Below, one piece after another: positions 1 to 9,454 of a stretch of DNA of 64,000 nt. This DNA comes from Sedimenticola sp. (GTDB taxonomy: Bacteria; Pseudomonadota; Gammaproteobacteria; Chromatiales; Chromatiaceae). The position numbers and the translations under genes were made by a program. A model generated the notes under the pieces. The model made no database searches, was not told the DNA's origin, and saw nothing but the letters and a program-made list of their open reading frames with translations. The DNA is taken from assembly GCA_011051655.1 (NCBI GenBank), contig DRKS01000006.1:36943-100942 (forward strand), given 5' to 3'. Numbering within the stretch: the first letter of the stretch is position 1; each line of letters begins with the position of its first letter.

Positions 1-180
1 CCGCTTGGCGTGCTCCTTTTCCTGGTTGGCGGTCTCTTCGAAGATATGGGAGATCTGCATCAGCCCCTCTTTTCTGGCCGCGGCGGCGAAATAGGTATAG
101 CGGTTTCTGGCCTGGGATTCGCCGGCAAAGGCGATGAGCAGGTTCTTCTCGGTCCGGGTGCCTTTGATGCTCTTTGACAT
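1..180 (-). CDS. Rubrerythrin, N-terminal part (gene runs off the left edge)
   Basis: The reverse strand reads 60 codons from an ATG at 180 with no stop before the window edge. The translation opens MSKSIKGTRTEKNLLIAF, then AGESQARNRYTYFA and FEETANQEKEHAKR, which is the ferritin-like di-iron domain start of rubrerythrins; the glutamates and the ExxH-type motif are iron ligands in the family. Rubrerythrins reduce peroxide in low-oxygen cytoplasm. The C-terminal rubredoxin-like part lies outside the window and cannot be checked. The gene starts one base after the ccoS stop, so it is probably translated from the cbb3 oxidase transcript. Confidence 0.93.
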   Translation of the reverse strand, partial: MSKSIKGTRTEKNLLIAFAGESQARNRYTYFAAAARKEGLMQISHIFEETANQEKEHAKR

Positions 181-181
181 G

Positions 182-400
182 TCAGGGGTTCTCCTCTGTT
201 TCCGCCCCGGCGGATTTGTCGTTCCCCTCCGGCGGGGCGGTGGTCTTGGCTTCCGGCCTGTCGTCGTCATCCATGAGGATGCGCTGGGCGTCCCCTTCCA
301 GGTCGTCGAACTGGCCGCTGCGCACCGCCCAGAAAAGGACGGCTACCGCGACCAGGCCGAGGACCAGCATTCCGGGGATCAGGCCATAAATCACTTCCAT
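182..400 (-). CDS. ccoS: cbb3-type cytochrome oxidase assembly protein CcoS
   Basis: This is a 72-residue protein starting MEVIYGLIPGMLVLGLV. One hydrophobic segment (about residues 5-25) is followed by FWAVRSGQFDDLEG, the family hallmark, and an acidic tail (RILMDDDD). CcoS helps insert heme and copper centres into the cbb3 oxidase at the inner membrane. The open frame extends 33 codons upstream of this ATG, but CcoS proteins begin at the hydrophobic segment, so the ATG at 400 is preferred. It follows ccoI by 64 bases and precedes the rubrerythrin start by one base. The tail after the DDDD is long and rich in E, P and A for such a small protein. Confidence 0.95.
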   Translation of the reverse strand: MEVIYGLIPGMLVLGLVAVAVLFWAVRSGQFDDLEGDAQRILMDDDDRPEAKTTAPPEGNDKSAGAETEENP

Positions 401-464
401 TAATTTCAGTACCCGTCTGTTGCGGTAACGGTGGCGTTCTTTTCGTCCTGTTTCCGGATGCCCG

Positions 465-2990
465 CTAAGTCCGGAAGAGCGTCCTGATGCGCGCGGCATT
501 GCCGATGACCAGCAGGGAGCTGACGGGCATGGCGACGGCCGCCACCAGGGGCGTGATCAGCGCCGCCATGGCCAGCGGCACCATGATGAGATTATACCCG
601 ATGGAGATGCCGATATTCTGCCGGATGGTGCGCAGGGTCCGGCGGGACAGCGCGGCGGCCAGGCGCACCTTCTCCAGCTCGCTGCTCATGAGCACGATAT
701 CGGAGCTGGCGATGGAGACATCCGTGCCGGAGCCCAGGCTGATGCCCACGTCCGCCCGCACCAGGGCGGGGGCGTCGTTGACGCCGTCCCCCACCATGGC
801 CACTTTGTGGCCCCCCTGCTGCAGGCCGGCGATGGTGCGGTCCTTGTCTTCCGGCAGCACTTCGGCGATGACCTCCATGCCCCCCAGCCGCCGGGCGACG
901 GCCTCCGCGGTGGCCTGCCGGTCGCCGCTCAGAAGGGTCAGGCGCATCGAGGCCTGCTTCAGGGCCTGCACCAGCGCCGGCGCATCCTCCCGGATGCGGT
1001 CCCGGATGCCGATAACGGCGACCTCCCGGCCGTCGACGGCGCAGCGCAGGGTGCCGGCGCCCTGCTCCTCCAGCTCCCGCGCCACCCGGTCGAATTCCGG
1101 CTGCCGGCGCACCCGGTTTCGATCCAGCCAGGCCGGTGTTCCGGCCAGCACCCTCTTACCCGCCACCAGGGCGCCGACCCCGTGGCCGGGGTGGTTCTCG
1201 AACCCCTCGGCGCCGGGCCCGTCCCCGGCCGCCCCGGCGGTTTGGGCGCAATCCAGGATGGCCGCCGCCACCGGGTGCTCGGAATAGCGCTCCAGGGGGG
1301 CCAGGCTGGCGAACAGGGTCCTGACCGCCTCCGGCACGGCCGCCCCCGCCGAGGGGGACCAGCTTGCGCCGGCAAGATGGACGGCGCAGACGGTCATGCG
1401 GCCCTCGGTCAGGGTGCCGGTTTTGTCGAACACGAAATGATCGATATCCGAAAGGGTCTCCAGGACGGCCCCGTTCTTCACCAGGATGCCGTTGCGGGCC
1501 CCCAGGCCGGAGGCCACCGCGATGGACATGGGGGTGGCCAGCCCGAAGGCGCAGGGACAGGTGATGATGAGCACCGCCGTCGCCGCCATCAGGGCCAGCT
1601 CGAAATCGGTGTCCATCCACCAGAGAAAGGTCAGCAGGGCCAGCCCCAGGGTGGCCGCCACGAACCAGGGGACCACCCGGTCCGCCACCCGCTGGATCGG
1701 GGCCTTGCCCGCCTGGGCCTCCTCCACCAGGCGGATGATGCGCCCCAGGGCCGTGTCCTTGAGCACGCCTTCCACCCGCAGCTTCAGCATGCCATGGGTG
1801 TTGAGGGTGCCGGCGCAGACCCTGTCCCCCTCTCCCTTGCCCACCGGCTCGAACTCCCCGGTCAGCATGGCCTCGTCCACGCTGCTGCGGCCTTCGAGGA
1901 CAACGCCGTCCACCGGGATCTTCTCCCCCGGCTTCACCAGCACGGTCTCGCCGGGCCTGACGGAGCGGACCGGCGCGATCTCCTCCCCGCCCCGGCGCAG
2001 CACTGTCGCCACCCTGGGCTGGAGATCCAGCAGCCGCTGGGTGGAGGCCACGGCCTGGCGCTTGGAGATGGCCTCCAGGTAGCGCCCCACCAGGATGACG
2101 AAAATGAAATTCACCACGGTATCGAAATAGACCTCGCCCGCCGGGGTGCCCGAGAGGGTGACATAGAGGGAGTAGAGGTAGGTGATGCCGGCGCCGATGG
2201 CGATGGGGACATCCATGCCCAGATGGCGGTTGCGCAACCCGGTCCAGGCCCCCTGGAAGAAGGGAAAGCCCGAGTACAACAGGGTCGGCGTGGCGATGGC
2301 CAGGCCGATCCAGTGGAACATGCCGCGGAACTCGCCCTGGTCCGCGCCGCTGTAGAGGGCGATGGAGATCCACAGCAGGTTCATCATGGCGAAGCCGGCG
2401 AAGGCCATGCGGTAGAGGAGCCTGCGGTTGTGGCGCTGCAGCATCCCCTCGGCCGCGTCGGGATCGAAAGGCACGGCGGCATAGCCGAGCCGGGCCAAGC
2501 GCTGGATTATCCCGGAAAGTTGCAGGCGGCCGTTGTCCCACTTCAGGCGCAGGCGCCTGCCGGAGAGGTTGACCGCCGCCTCCTCCACCCCCGGCAGCGC
2601 CGCGAGGCTGTGCTCGATCAGCCAGACGCAGGCGGCGCAATGGATGCCCTCCAGCAGGAGATTGATCTCCCGGCGCTCCCCCAGCCCGTGGACGAACTCC
2701 TCCTGGACCTCGTCCAGGTCGTAGAGCAGGAGGTCCTTCGGCGGTTCCGGCGGAGGCGCCAGGGCGGTCCCCTCGGGGGTGCGCCGGTAGAAGCCCTCCA
2801 GCCCCGCCTGGTGGATGGCTTCGCATACGCCCTTGCAGCCGGCGCAGCAGAACTCGCGCTCCACCCCCCCGATGCGCGCCGCTATCACCCCCTTCGCGGG
2901 AAGGGGCTGCCGGCAATGGAAACAGAGGGCCCGGGCGGCGGTTCGGGCGGCGCCGTCCGCCCAGCCGCCGACAGCGTCAACGCCGTTCAC
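465..2990 (-). CDS. ccoI: Copper-transporting P1B-type ATPase for cbb3 oxidase assembly (CcoI/FixI)
   Basis: The 841-residue P-type ATPase has, in order: an N-terminal Cys-rich region (C23-x2-C26 and C48/C49/C52/C56), a heavy-metal-associated domain with GIHCAACVW (Cys118, Cys121), eight or so membrane helices, the [11 protein letters not shown] metal-channel motif near residue 478, the phosphorylation motif DKTGTLT near 519, the EHP motif of P1B pumps, and GDGVNDAP near 735. CcoI moves copper across the inner membrane to metallate CcoN. The extra N-terminal Cys cluster is typical of the FixI/CcoI branch. The start codon is GTG, 3 bases after the ccoH stop. Any internal start would remove the Cys pairs, so this start is reasonable though not proven. 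Confidence 0.96.
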   Translation of the reverse strand: MNGVDAVGGWADGAARTAARALCFHCRQPLPAKGVIAARIGGVEREFCCAGCKGVCEAIHQAGLEGFYRRTPEGTALAPPPEPPKDLLLYDLDEVQEEFVHGLGERREINLLLEGIHCAACVWLIEHSLAALPGVEEAAVNLSGRRLRLKWDNGRLQLSGIIQRLARLGYAAVPFDPDAAEGMLQRHNRRLLYRMAFAGFAMMNLLWISIALYSGADQGEFRGMFHWIGLAIATPTLLYSGFPFFQGAWTGLRNRHLGMDVPIAIGAGITYLYSLYVTLSGTPAGEVYFDTVVNFIFVILVGRYLEAISKRQAVASTQRLLDLQPRVATVLRRGGEEIAPVRSVRPGETVLVKPGEKIPVDGVVLEGRSSVDEAMLTGEFEPVGKGEGDRVCAGTLNTHGMLKLRVEGVLKDTALGRIIRLVEEAQAGKAPIQRVADRVVPWFVAATLGLALLTFLWWMDTDFELALMAATAVLIITCPCAFGLATPMSIAVASGLGARNGILVKNGAVLETLSDIDHFVFDKTGTLTEGRMTVCAVHLAGASWSPSAGAAVPEAVRTLFASLAPLERYSEHPVAAAILDCAQTAGAAGDGPGAEGFENHPGHGVGALVAGKRVLAGTPAWLDRNRVRRQPEFDRVARELEEQGAGTLRCAVDGREVAVIGIRDRIREDAPALVQALKQASMRLTLLSGDRQATAEAVARRLGGMEVIAEVLPEDKDRTIAGLQQGGHKVAMVGDGVNDAPALVRADVGISLGSGTDVSIASSDIVLMSSELEKVRLAAALSRRTLRTIRQNIGISIGYNLIMVPLAMAALITPLVAAVAMPVSSLLVIGNAARIRTLFRT

Positions 2991-2993
2991 CGC

Positions 2994-3509
2994 TCAGCGC
3001 CCGGGGGCCACATGAATGCGCAGGGCCTCGTTATGCTCCTCGCCGTCCTTTTGCACGCTGACCAGGATGTCCCACACGCCCTTCAGCCCGAAGGTGACTT
3101 CGGCCTGGTAGGTCCCGCCGTATCGCTTTTGCATGGGCACCGAGAAATCCTGTTTCGCATCGGAGGGGCGGTAGGCATGGAGGACGACGCTGTCCGCCTT
3201 TACCGGTGTCCCGTCCTTTTCCGTGACGCTGAATGAGATCAAGGCGGGGGTTCCCAGGGACGGCGTCTTGGGAACATCGACCTGCATATTCCAGTCCGGC
3301 CTCCTGGCGATGCGCGCCAGCATGTTTTTTTCATAATGCTGGCCCCGCTCGTAATAGTCCTCCACCACCAGCCCGGGATTGGCGTCGAAGGCCAGGTAGA
3401 TCATGATGGAATTGGCCAGTAACACCACCAGGATGATGGCCAGCCAGCCGAGCACCCAGGGGCTGCGCCAGGGGGATTGGGGTGACGCCATGTGCATGGT
3501 TTCTTTCAT
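2994..3509 (-). CDS. ccoH: FixH-family protein, cbb3 oxidase assembly (CcoH)
   Basis: This 171-residue protein has one membrane helix (about residues 18-40, WVLGWLAIILVVLLANSIM) followed by a periplasmic domain containing DYYERGQHYEKNM, the FixH/CcoH signature. CcoH binds the assembling cbb3 complex and supports its stability. The ATG at 3509 overlaps the ccoG stop by four bases (ATGA), so the two are translationally coupled. Further ATGs occur at codons 5 and 7, and either could be the true start without changing the domain. Confidence 0.93.
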   Translation of the reverse strand: MKETMHMASPQSPWRSPWVLGWLAIILVVLLANSIMIYLAFDANPGLVVEDYYERGQHYEKNMLARIARRPDWNMQVDVPKTPSLGTPALISFSVTEKDGTPVKADSVVLHAYRPSDAKQDFSVPMQKRYGGTYQAEVTFGLKGVWDILVSVQKDGEEHNEALRIHVAPGR

Positions 3510-4921
3510 TGCTTGGGTCCTATGAAAATGCTTTCCCGGTCGCTGGAGAACGCAGGCTCCCGCCCCAGGGTTTCGATATGGAAGACGATGGGCTGGGACT
3601 CCACGGACAGATTCCGCCGCGGAACCCGGACGAACAGGGTGACCGGCGTTACCGTGCCATGGCGGACGGCAAGGGTTGTCCCGCTGGTGATGGCCAGGCC
3701 CTCGGGGCCCGTGGCGCTGATCCGGACCTTCACGTCATCCGCCAGCTTGTTCAGGATCTTCAGGGTGTAGCGGTTCTGGATGGAGCCGTCACTCTGCAGC
3801 ACATACAAAGGCTGGCGCGCGTGCAGCACCTTGAGTTCTATGGCGTCGATGGTGTTCAGGCCGTAGAAGATGCCGCCGAGGGCCGCCAGCAGGATCAGCC
3901 CGGTCACCAGGACGCGGGGCTGGCGGAAAAGGGGCGGACGCGCCTTGCCCTGCAGGCCGTCCAGCGACTCGTAGCGGATCAGGCCCCGGGGCCGCCCCAG
4001 CTTGTCCATGACGGCGTCGCAGGCGTCGATGCAAAGGGCGCACATGATGCAGCCCTCCTGCTGGCCCTGGCGGATATCGACGCCGGTGGGGCAGACGGCG
4101 ACGCACTGGTTGCAATCGACACAGTCGCCCGCCCCGCCGTCAGCGGCCCCTCTTTTCTTCCGGCTGCGCGGCTCGCCCCGGTGGAAATCATAGGTGGGGA
4201 TGATGGTGGTGACATCCACCATCGCCCCCTGGATGCGGGCATAGGGACAGAGCCACATGCAGACCTGCTCCCGCATGAAGCCGGCCAGGATATAGGTGCC
4301 AGCGGTAAACAACAGAATGGTCACCCAGGCCGCGGCCGGGAGTTGCAGGGTGAGGAAACCGGCCCACAGGCCGTAGGCGTCGGTGAACCAGGCGGCGAAA
4401 CTGATGCCGGTCAGCACGGCGATGACCAGCCACAGGCCGTGCTTGGCCGCCTTGATCCGGATCTTGCGCGGGCTCAGGGGGGCCTTGTCCAGTTTGCGCC
4501 GCTGCGGCGGCGGCCCCTCGAAGCGTTCTTCAATCCAGGTGTAGACGTCGGTCCATACCGTCTGAAAGCACAGGAAGCCGCACCAGGCCCGGCCGACGAT
4601 CACCGTCAGCGCCAGCAGCAGGATGGCCAGAAACAGCAGCACCAGGGAGAGCATCCAGAGATCCTGGGGCAGGATGGTGATATCGAACAGGTGAAACTGG
4701 CGGTTGGGAATATCGAACACCACCGCCTGCCGGTCGCCCCAGCGCAGATAGGGGCCCAGAAAGAAACTCAGGTAGATGGTGCTGGTGATCCATTTCAGGG
4801 TGCGCCATCTGCCCCGCATCCGCTTGGCGTGGATGGTCTCCCCGCCCGTGTTGACCTGCCAGGAATCGGCCTCTTCCAGCAGGCTGTCCAGGGATGCACT
4901 GTTGGCGCTGCTCGTTTGCAT
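3506..4921 (-). CDS. ccoG: CcoG (FixG/RdxA) membrane ferredoxin for cbb3 oxidase assembly
   Basis: The 471-residue protein contains several membrane helices and two clustered 4Fe-4S motifs (CVDCNQCVAVCPTG and CIMCALCIDACD) in the middle, then a periplasmic immunoglobulin-like C-terminal domain. CcoG is the cupric reductase that supplies Cu(I) for cbb3 assembly. WCGFLCFQTVW and the CLCPYARIQG-like segment (MWLCPYARIQGAM) match the NapH/CcoG polyferredoxin family. The frame is open for 32 codons upstream, but that part is Arg/Gly-rich and unlike the family; the ATG at 4921 (MQTSSANSAS) is taken as start. A 190-base gap with a strong hairpin separates it from ccoP. Confidence 0.95.
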   Translation of the reverse strand: MQTSSANSASLDSLLEEADSWQVNTGGETIHAKRMRGRWRTLKWITSTIYLSFFLGPYLRWGDRQAVVFDIPNRQFHLFDITILPQDLWMLSLVLLFLAILLLALTVIVGRAWCGFLCFQTVWTDVYTWIEERFEGPPPQRRKLDKAPLSPRKIRIKAAKHGLWLVIAVLTGISFAAWFTDAYGLWAGFLTLQLPAAAWVTILLFTAGTYILAGFMREQVCMWLCPYARIQGAMVDVTTIIPTYDFHRGEPRSRKKRGAADGGAGDCVDCNQCVAVCPTGVDIRQGQQEGCIMCALCIDACDAVMDKLGRPRGLIRYESLDGLQGKARPPLFRQPRVLVTGLILLAALGGIFYGLNTIDAIELKVLHARQPLYVLQSDGSIQNRYTLKILNKLADDVKVRISATGPEGLAITSGTTLAVRHGTVTPVTLFVRVPRRNLSVESQPIVFHIETLGREPAFSSDRESIFIGPKQ

Positions 4922-5065
4922 GCCTATCCCGCGTTTCTTTCCGCATCCTGTTTCATGAACTTGCAGACCCTGGCCGCCAGAACTGTCAGCACCGCGACGG
5001 CGCCGCAGAAACCGCACCCCAAAATACCATATCAGTATTCATGATGCCGCCTCTGTATGCCATGG

Positions 5066-5096
5066 GGTCCGCATGGGGATGCTTCCCATGCGGACC
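5066..5096 (-). terminator. Intra-operon hairpin between ccoP and ccoG
   Basis: A perfect inverted repeat has 12-base arms (ggtccgcatggg and its complement) and a 7-base loop. It lies in the 190-base gap between the structural genes ccoNOQP and the assembly genes ccoGHIS. No T-run follows on the transcribed strand, so it is not a classical intrinsic terminator; it may be an attenuator or an mRNA-stabilising 3' end that lowers expression of the assembly factors. The hairpin is seen directly; the function is inferred. Confidence 0.45.
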
Positions 5097-5111
5097 ATTC
5101 ATCACCGCGGC

Positions 5112-5969
5112 TCACTGAACGCCGCCGCCGAACTTGTAGACGTAGACCGCCAGCTTCTTGATGTCATTGGCGGACAGCCTGTCGGCGAAGGAGGGCATCA
5201 CCGCCTGGCGGGTCTCGGCGTCGCCGGCGTCGTTGACGCCATGGGCGATGGTCCGCCTGGCGCTCTCGACACCGCCCGGCTCGAAGCGCCAGATGCTGTC
5301 GGTCAGGTTGGCGGAGCCCATGGCCTGCACGCCCTTGGCATTCGCCCCATGGCAGGCGAAGCAGACCTTCGCCTTGAACAGGGCGGCGCCCGCCGGGTCA
5401 TCCTTGCCCTGGCTCAGGTTCACCACGTAGTTGGCCAGGGTATCGAGCTCTTGGGGGGAAAGCCGCTTTGCGTGGGCGGGCATCATGCCCTTGCGGCCCT
5501 TGGTTATGGACTCCTCGATTTTCTCGATGGTCCCGCCGTAGAGCCAGTCGTCGTCCACGATGACCGGAAAACCGGGGCCGCCCTGCCCGCCGGAGCCGTG
5601 ACAGGCGCCGCAGTTGTCACCGAACAGCACCTTGGCGGAGGCCACCGTATAGGCGGTAAGGCCGGGATCCGCCAGGATCTGCTTCGCCGTCATGCCCTGG
5701 ATCTGGGTCTCGTAGCGGGCGCGCACCGCCTCGACTTCCGCCAGCCCCTCCTTGTACTCCTTGATGGCGGTCCAGCCCAATATGCCCTTGTTGGGCTCGT
5801 CGCCCACCGGCACCGTGGGGTAGAGGACGGCGTAGGCCAGGGTCCAGATGATGCTGGCCCAGAAGCCGATCATCCACCAGCGGGGAGGGTCGTTTTTCAG
5901 CTCCCGAATATTGTCGTCCCAGATGTGCCCGGTATTGTTTTCACCCGGAAAAGGATTCTTATCCGCCAT
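5112..5969 (-). CDS. ccoP: cbb3-type cytochrome c oxidase subunit III (di-heme CcoP)
   Basis: The 285-residue protein begins MADKNPFPGENNTGHIWDDN, has the WWMIGFWASIIWTLAYAVLYP membrane segment near residues 35-55, and two c-type heme sites, CGACH and CFACH, with downstream methionine ligands (GMMPAH and AVMPSF). CcoP passes electrons from soluble cytochrome c to CcoO. The family normally starts at this MADKNPF segment, so the ATG at 5969 is used although the frame is open further upstream. It overlaps ccoQ by 11 bases. All expected heme ligands are present. Confidence 0.97.
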   Translation of the reverse strand: MADKNPFPGENNTGHIWDDNIRELKNDPPRWWMIGFWASIIWTLAYAVLYPTVPVGDEPNKGILGWTAIKEYKEGLAEVEAVRARYETQIQGMTAKQILADPGLTAYTVASAKVLFGDNCGACHGSGGQGGPGFPVIVDDDWLYGGTIEKIEESITKGRKGMMPAHAKRLSPQELDTLANYVVNLSQGKDDPAGAALFKAKVCFACHGANAKGVQAMGSANLTDSIWRFEPGGVESARRTIAHGVNDAGDAETRQAVMPSFADRLSANDIKKLAVYVYKFGGGVQ

Positions 5970-6162
5970 GTTTCTCTCCCGTCTCAATTCGATCGTCGTC
6001 CATCGGAATGAAGCGCCTTGACTCCAGCTTGTCCCGGTTCTTGGGACGCAGGGCATAGGCGTAGACGCCCACCATCAGGAGGAAGACGACCACGGTCAGG
6101 ATGGTGCCTATCCAGTCGTTGGTGGTCATCGCCGCCCAGTCTGTATGGAAATAGTCACTCAT
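5959..6162 (-). CDS. ccoQ: cbb3-type oxidase small subunit CcoQ/FixQ
   Basis: A 67-residue protein with a single membrane helix (about residues 18-38, WIGTILTVVVFLLMVGVYAY) followed by a charged cytoplasmic tail, ALRPKNRDKLESRRFIPMDD, is characteristic of CcoQ. CcoQ stabilises the assembled complex and the CcoP interaction. It lies between ccoO (9-base gap) and ccoP (11-base overlap), the standard position. Confidence 0.93.
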   Translation of the reverse strand: MSDYFHTDWAAMTTNDWIGTILTVVVFLLMVGVYAYALRPKNRDKLESRRFIPMDDDRIETGEKHGG

Positions 6163-6171
6163 GCTTTCACC

Positions 6172-6885
6172 CTATTCGCGGTAGGCCTTGCTGTCGTCGA
6201 GTTTCGCCATGGTGCCCAGCACCTGGAGGTAGGCCACCATGGCGTCCATTTCGGTCTTGCCTTCCACCTGCCGGGGGGCATCGCTGATATCGGCGTCCGA
6301 ATAGGGGACCCCGATGGCCCGCAGCCCCTCCATATTGGCCTGGATCTGGTCGGCGTCCACCAGGTTTTCCTCCAGCCAGGGATAGTTGGGCATCACCGAT
6401 TCGGGCACCACCGAGCGCGGCGCCCGCAGGTGCTTGCGGTGCCAGATGTCGGAGTACTTGCCGCCCACCCGCGCCAGGTCAGGGCCGGTGCGCTTGGAGC
6501 CCCACTGGAAGGGATGATCGAACATGGACTCGGAGGCCAGGGAATAGTGGCCGTAGCGCTCCTTCTCGTCCCGGAAGGGCCGGATCATCTGGGAGTGGCA
6601 CAGGTAACAGCCCTCGCGGATATAGACATCGCGCCCCGCCAGCTCCAGCGGCTTGTAGGGACGGATGCCGTCACCGGTCTTCCATTCCGACAGGGGGCGC
6701 TTGCCCGCCCCGTCCCAGACGATCTCCGGAAACTTGTTGTGCTCGAAGGTGCTCTTCATGGTGAACAGGGGCACGATCTCCACGATGCCGCCAATGGAGA
6801 GCACGATGGCCGTCATGATGACCAGGCCCCAGATGTTCTTCTCCATCCGCTCCTGGAGGCCGGTCGCTTGGTTGTTGGTCGCCAT
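6172..6885 (-). CDS. ccoO: cbb3-type cytochrome c oxidase subunit II (mono-heme CcoO)
   Basis: The 237-residue protein has an N-terminal membrane anchor ([24 protein letters not shown], about residues 14-37) and one c-heme motif, [14 protein letters not shown], with a candidate distal Met in SVMPNYPWL. CcoO carries electrons from CcoP to the binuclear centre in CcoN. A strong ribosome site (AGGAGA) precedes the ATG at 6885. The length matches the family. Confidence 0.97.
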   Translation of the reverse strand: MATNNQATGLQERMEKNIWGLVIMTAIVLSIGGIVEIVPLFTMKSTFEHNKFPEIVWDGAGKRPLSEWKTGDGIRPYKPLELAGRDVYIREGCYLCHSQMIRPFRDEKERYGHYSLASESMFDHPFQWGSKRTGPDLARVGGKYSDIWHRKHLRAPRSVVPESVMPNYPWLEENLVDADQIQANMEGLRAIGVPYSDADISDAPRQVEGKTEMDAMVAYLQVLGTMAKLDDSKAYRE

Positions 6886-6897
6886 TGTCTCGATCTC

Positions 6898-8334
6898 CTA
6901 TGCTGGGGCCAGTACAGTGGTCCGCGCCTGCTCGAGGTTGCCCTCGCTGACGGACTTGCGCACGGTCATGATCACGTTGTAGAGCATGACCACGGCGCCG
7001 AACAGGAAGATGCCGCCGCCCACCGCGCGCATGGCATAGTAAGGATGCATGGCCTCAACCGACTCGGCGAAGGTATAGGCCAGGGTGCCGTACTCATCAT
7101 AGGCGCGCCACATCAGCCCCTGCATGATGCCGGAGACCCACATGGCCACCACATAGATCACCGCCCCGATGGTGGCCGCCCAGAAGTGCAGGTTCACCAG
7201 CTTCAGGGAATACATCTCCACGTGGAAGCAGCGGGTGATCAGGTGATACAGGGCGCCGATACCCACCATGGCCACCCAGCCCAGGGCCCCGGAGTGCACG
7301 TGGCCGATGGTCCAGTCGGTGTAATGAGAGAGGGCGTTGACCGTCTTGATGGACATCACCGGTCCCTCGAAGGTGGACATGGCGTAGAAGGCCAGGGACA
7401 TGATGAGGAAGCGCAGCACGTAATCCGTGCGCAGCTTGTCCCAGGCCCCGGACAGGGTCATCATGCCGTTCACCGCGCCGCCCCAGGAGGGGATGATCAT
7501 GGCCAGGGAGACGGCGGCGCCCAGGGAGCCGGTCCAGTCCGGCAGGGCGGTGTACTGCAGATGATGCGCCCCCAGCCAGACGTAGCCGAACATCAGGGCC
7601 CAGAAGTGGATCACCGACAGCCGGTAGGAGTAGACCGGCCGGTTGGCCTGCTTGGGCACGAAGTAGTACATGATGCCCAGGAAGCCGGCGGTGAGGTAGA
7701 AGCCCACCGCATTGTGACCCCACCACCACTGGATCATGGCGTCCTGCACCCCGGCGAAGATGGAGTAGGACTTAAACAGGCTCACCGGTATGGCCAGGCT
7801 GTTCACCACGTGCAGGTAGGTGATCATGATCATCATGCCCAGGAAGAACCAGTTGGACACGTAGATGTGGGAGCTCTTGCGGTTGGCGATGGTCATCACG
7901 AAGTTGAACATGTAGGAGACCCAGACCACCGCGATCAGGATGTCCAGGGGCCACTCCAGCTCCGCGTATTCCTTGCTCTGGGTGAGGCCCAGGGGCAGGG
8001 TGATCACCGCCCCTATGACCACCAGGTTCCAGCCCCAGAAGGTAAACCAGGCCATCTTGTCGCTCCACAGCCGCACGCCGCAGGTGCGCTGCACGCTGTA
8101 GAAGGCGGTGGCCATCAGGGTGCAGCCCCCGAAGGCGAAGATCACCGCGTTGGTGTGCAGCGGGCGCAGGCGCCCGAAGCTCAGATAGGGGCTGTCGAAG
8201 TTGAGAACCGGCCAGGCCAGTTCCGAGGCAATGTACACGCCGACCAATGCGCCAACCACCAGATAGACGACGGCCATAATGGCGAACCAGCGCACAACGT
8301 CGAAGCTGTACTTCTGCTCTGCTGTCGCGTCCAT
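6898..8334 (-). CDS. ccoN: cbb3-type cytochrome c oxidase catalytic subunit I (CcoN)
   Basis: The 478-residue polytopic protein begins [17 protein letters not shown]. It carries the conserved heme-copper oxidase histidines in [32 protein letters not shown] and [10 protein letters not shown], plus the cbb3-specific tyrosine region near [19 protein letters not shown]. It reduces oxygen to water at a heme b3-CuB site and pumps protons. The ATG at 8334 has a good AGGAGG ribosome site 5 bases upstream, so the 31-codon upstream extension of the frame is not used. This is the first gene of the operon and lies about 80 bases downstream of the promoter described at 8421-8449. Confidence 0.98.
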   Translation of the reverse strand: MDATAEQKYSFDVVRWFAIMAVVYLVVGALVGVYIASELAWPVLNFDSPYLSFGRLRPLHTNAVIFAFGGCTLMATAFYSVQRTCGVRLWSDKMAWFTFWGWNLVVIGAVITLPLGLTQSKEYAELEWPLDILIAVVWVSYMFNFVMTIANRKSSHIYVSNWFFLGMMIMITYLHVVNSLAIPVSLFKSYSIFAGVQDAMIQWWWGHNAVGFYLTAGFLGIMYYFVPKQANRPVYSYRLSVIHFWALMFGYVWLGAHHLQYTALPDWTGSLGAAVSLAMIIPSWGGAVNGMMTLSGAWDKLRTDYVLRFLIMSLAFYAMSTFEGPVMSIKTVNALSHYTDWTIGHVHSGALGWVAMVGIGALYHLITRCFHVEMYSLKLVNLHFWAATIGAVIYVVAMWVSGIMQGLMWRAYDEYGTLAYTFAESVEAMHPYYAMRAVGGGIFLFGAVVMLYNVIMTVRKSVSEGNLEQARTTVLAPA

Positions 8335-8420
8335 GAGACCTCCTCTGCTGTGTTTGAAGTGAGAATAATGGCCAAAAGCCGCTTGGCGTATTCGGCCGAC
8401 GATAGATTCGAACGCGACGT

Positions 8421-8449
8421 ATATCACGAAATTTCGTGATATTTGTCAA
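8421..8449 (-). promoter_or_regulatory. ccoN promoter with 22-bp palindrome in the spacer and FNR-like site
   Basis: On the minus strand TTGACA (8444-8449) stands 17 bases from TGATAT (8421-8426), a plausible -35/-10 pair. A perfect 22-bp palindrome (8421-8442, half-site atatcacgaaa) fills most of the spacer and the -10. An imperfect FNR box, TTGAC-N4-ATCAC (8436-8449, 8 of 10 consensus bases), overlaps the -35. A palindrome in this position is typical of a repressor operator; which protein binds is unknown. The sequence is certain; the promoter role is inferred from position upstream of ccoN. Confidence 0.55.
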
Positions 8450-8544
8450 GCATTATTGTTGATAAATTAGCGCCGGCATGTTCGCCCATGGCTGCCAAAA
8501 CCCCCGGATGGATCGGCATTCCCATTTATATTCAGCGGGTTAAG

Positions 8545-9324
8545 TCAAAGATTGGCGATATCCGCAAGGCGCTCCGGCGCATGCACCTGGACCTGTTTTT
8601 TCTGAAGGGTGAGCACCCCCGCCTTCTGAAACCGGGCCAGCACCCGGCTGACCGTTTCACTCGCCAGGCCCAGGTAGCTGCCCATATCGGCCCGGGACAT
8701 GGTCAGCACGAACACCCGGCCGGCCAGGCCCCGCCTTTCCAGCCGCCGGGACAGATTCAGGATAAAGGCGGCGATACGCTGCTCCGCGCTCTGCCGGATC
8801 AGGGAGGCCATCAAGGCATGGCCGAAGGCGACTTCCCGCCCCAGGATCTCGATGAGGCCCTGCTGCAGGGCCTCCAGCGGCCGGCCGGTTTCCGGCAGGC
8901 GCTCCATGCGCAACTCGCAAATCCGGCTGGACTCCAGGGCGCGGGCGGTGCAGGGGTAAGCGCCCCCGGTCACGCCCTCGGCGCCCAGCAGCTCTCCCGG
9001 GAGATAAAAGCCCACCACCTGCTCCCGGCCCCCGGCTTCGGGGATCAGCGTTTTGAAAGAGCCCGACTTGACCGCAAAGATCGAGCGGAAGGGGTCCTCG
9101 ATCCTGAAAATGGTTTCGCCGCGGGCCACCGGCCGCTCCCGCAACAGCACGCCGTCCGGCACGGCGCTGCCGCCATTTGCATAGTCCAGCAGCTTGCATA
9201 TGGCGTCCAGGGTGCAATCCGCGCACTGAACCCCGCAGGCCCCCTCCTTGTCCGCGCCACCGGCGGTTCCATTGGGGGCCGGCGGCCGGCCGCGGGAATC
9301 CGGCCCATTCTTTCCCTTCTCCAT
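8545..9324 (-). CDS. FNR/ANR-type oxygen-responsive regulator of the Crp/Fnr family
   Basis: The 259-residue regulator has an N-terminal Cys set with FNR spacing (C34-x2-C37-x5-C43; C30 is extra) and the fourth ligand candidate C136 in RICELRME. A cNMP-binding-like beta roll follows, then a long dimerisation helix and a helix-turn-helix containing LGLASETVSRVLARF. The E-T-V-S-R recognition residues are those FNR uses to read TTGAT half-sites. Such proteins hold a [4Fe-4S] cluster and act under low oxygen. The gene lies directly upstream of ccoN in the same direction and is the obvious candidate regulator of the oxidase. The first 28 residues are Gly/Pro-rich and longer than in E. coli FNR. 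Confidence 0.9.
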   Translation of the reverse strand: MEKGKNGPDSRGRPPAPNGTAGGADKEGACGVQCADCTLDAICKLLDYANGGSAVPDGVLLRERPVARGETIFRIEDPFRSIFAVKSGSFKTLIPEAGGREQVVGFYLPGELLGAEGVTGGAYPCTARALESSRICELRMERLPETGRPLEALQQGLIEILGREVAFGHALMASLIRQSAEQRIAAFILNLSRRLERRGLAGRVFVLTMSRADMGSYLGLASETVSRVLARFQKAGVLTLQKKQVQVHAPERLADIANL

Positions 9325-9454
9325 GCCCCGGCCTAGCCCGCATTTCTTACCAGGCGGACCCGGTTAATTGAAAAAATTATGAAATTCAATGTACTTAGCC
9401 TCATAAGGTGATGGCGGTTAATTTATACTCTGTCCTATTTGCTTTTTGGAACAC

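Noticed and set aside
1156..2916. A 586-codon minus-strand frame overlapping ccoI
   Set aside because: Out-of-frame reading of ccoI, rich in Gly/Pro/Arg.
807..3236. An 809-codon open frame on the plus strand opposite ccoI and ccoH
   Set aside because: It is antisense to well-supported genes; G+C-rich coding DNA often leaves the opposite strand open. The translation is Gly/Gln/His/Arg-rich with no domain.
6145..8439. A 764-codon open frame opposite ccoN-ccoO
   Set aside because: Same cause; sequence is His/Gly/Gln-rich and matches nothing, while the minus strand encodes complete oxidase subunits.
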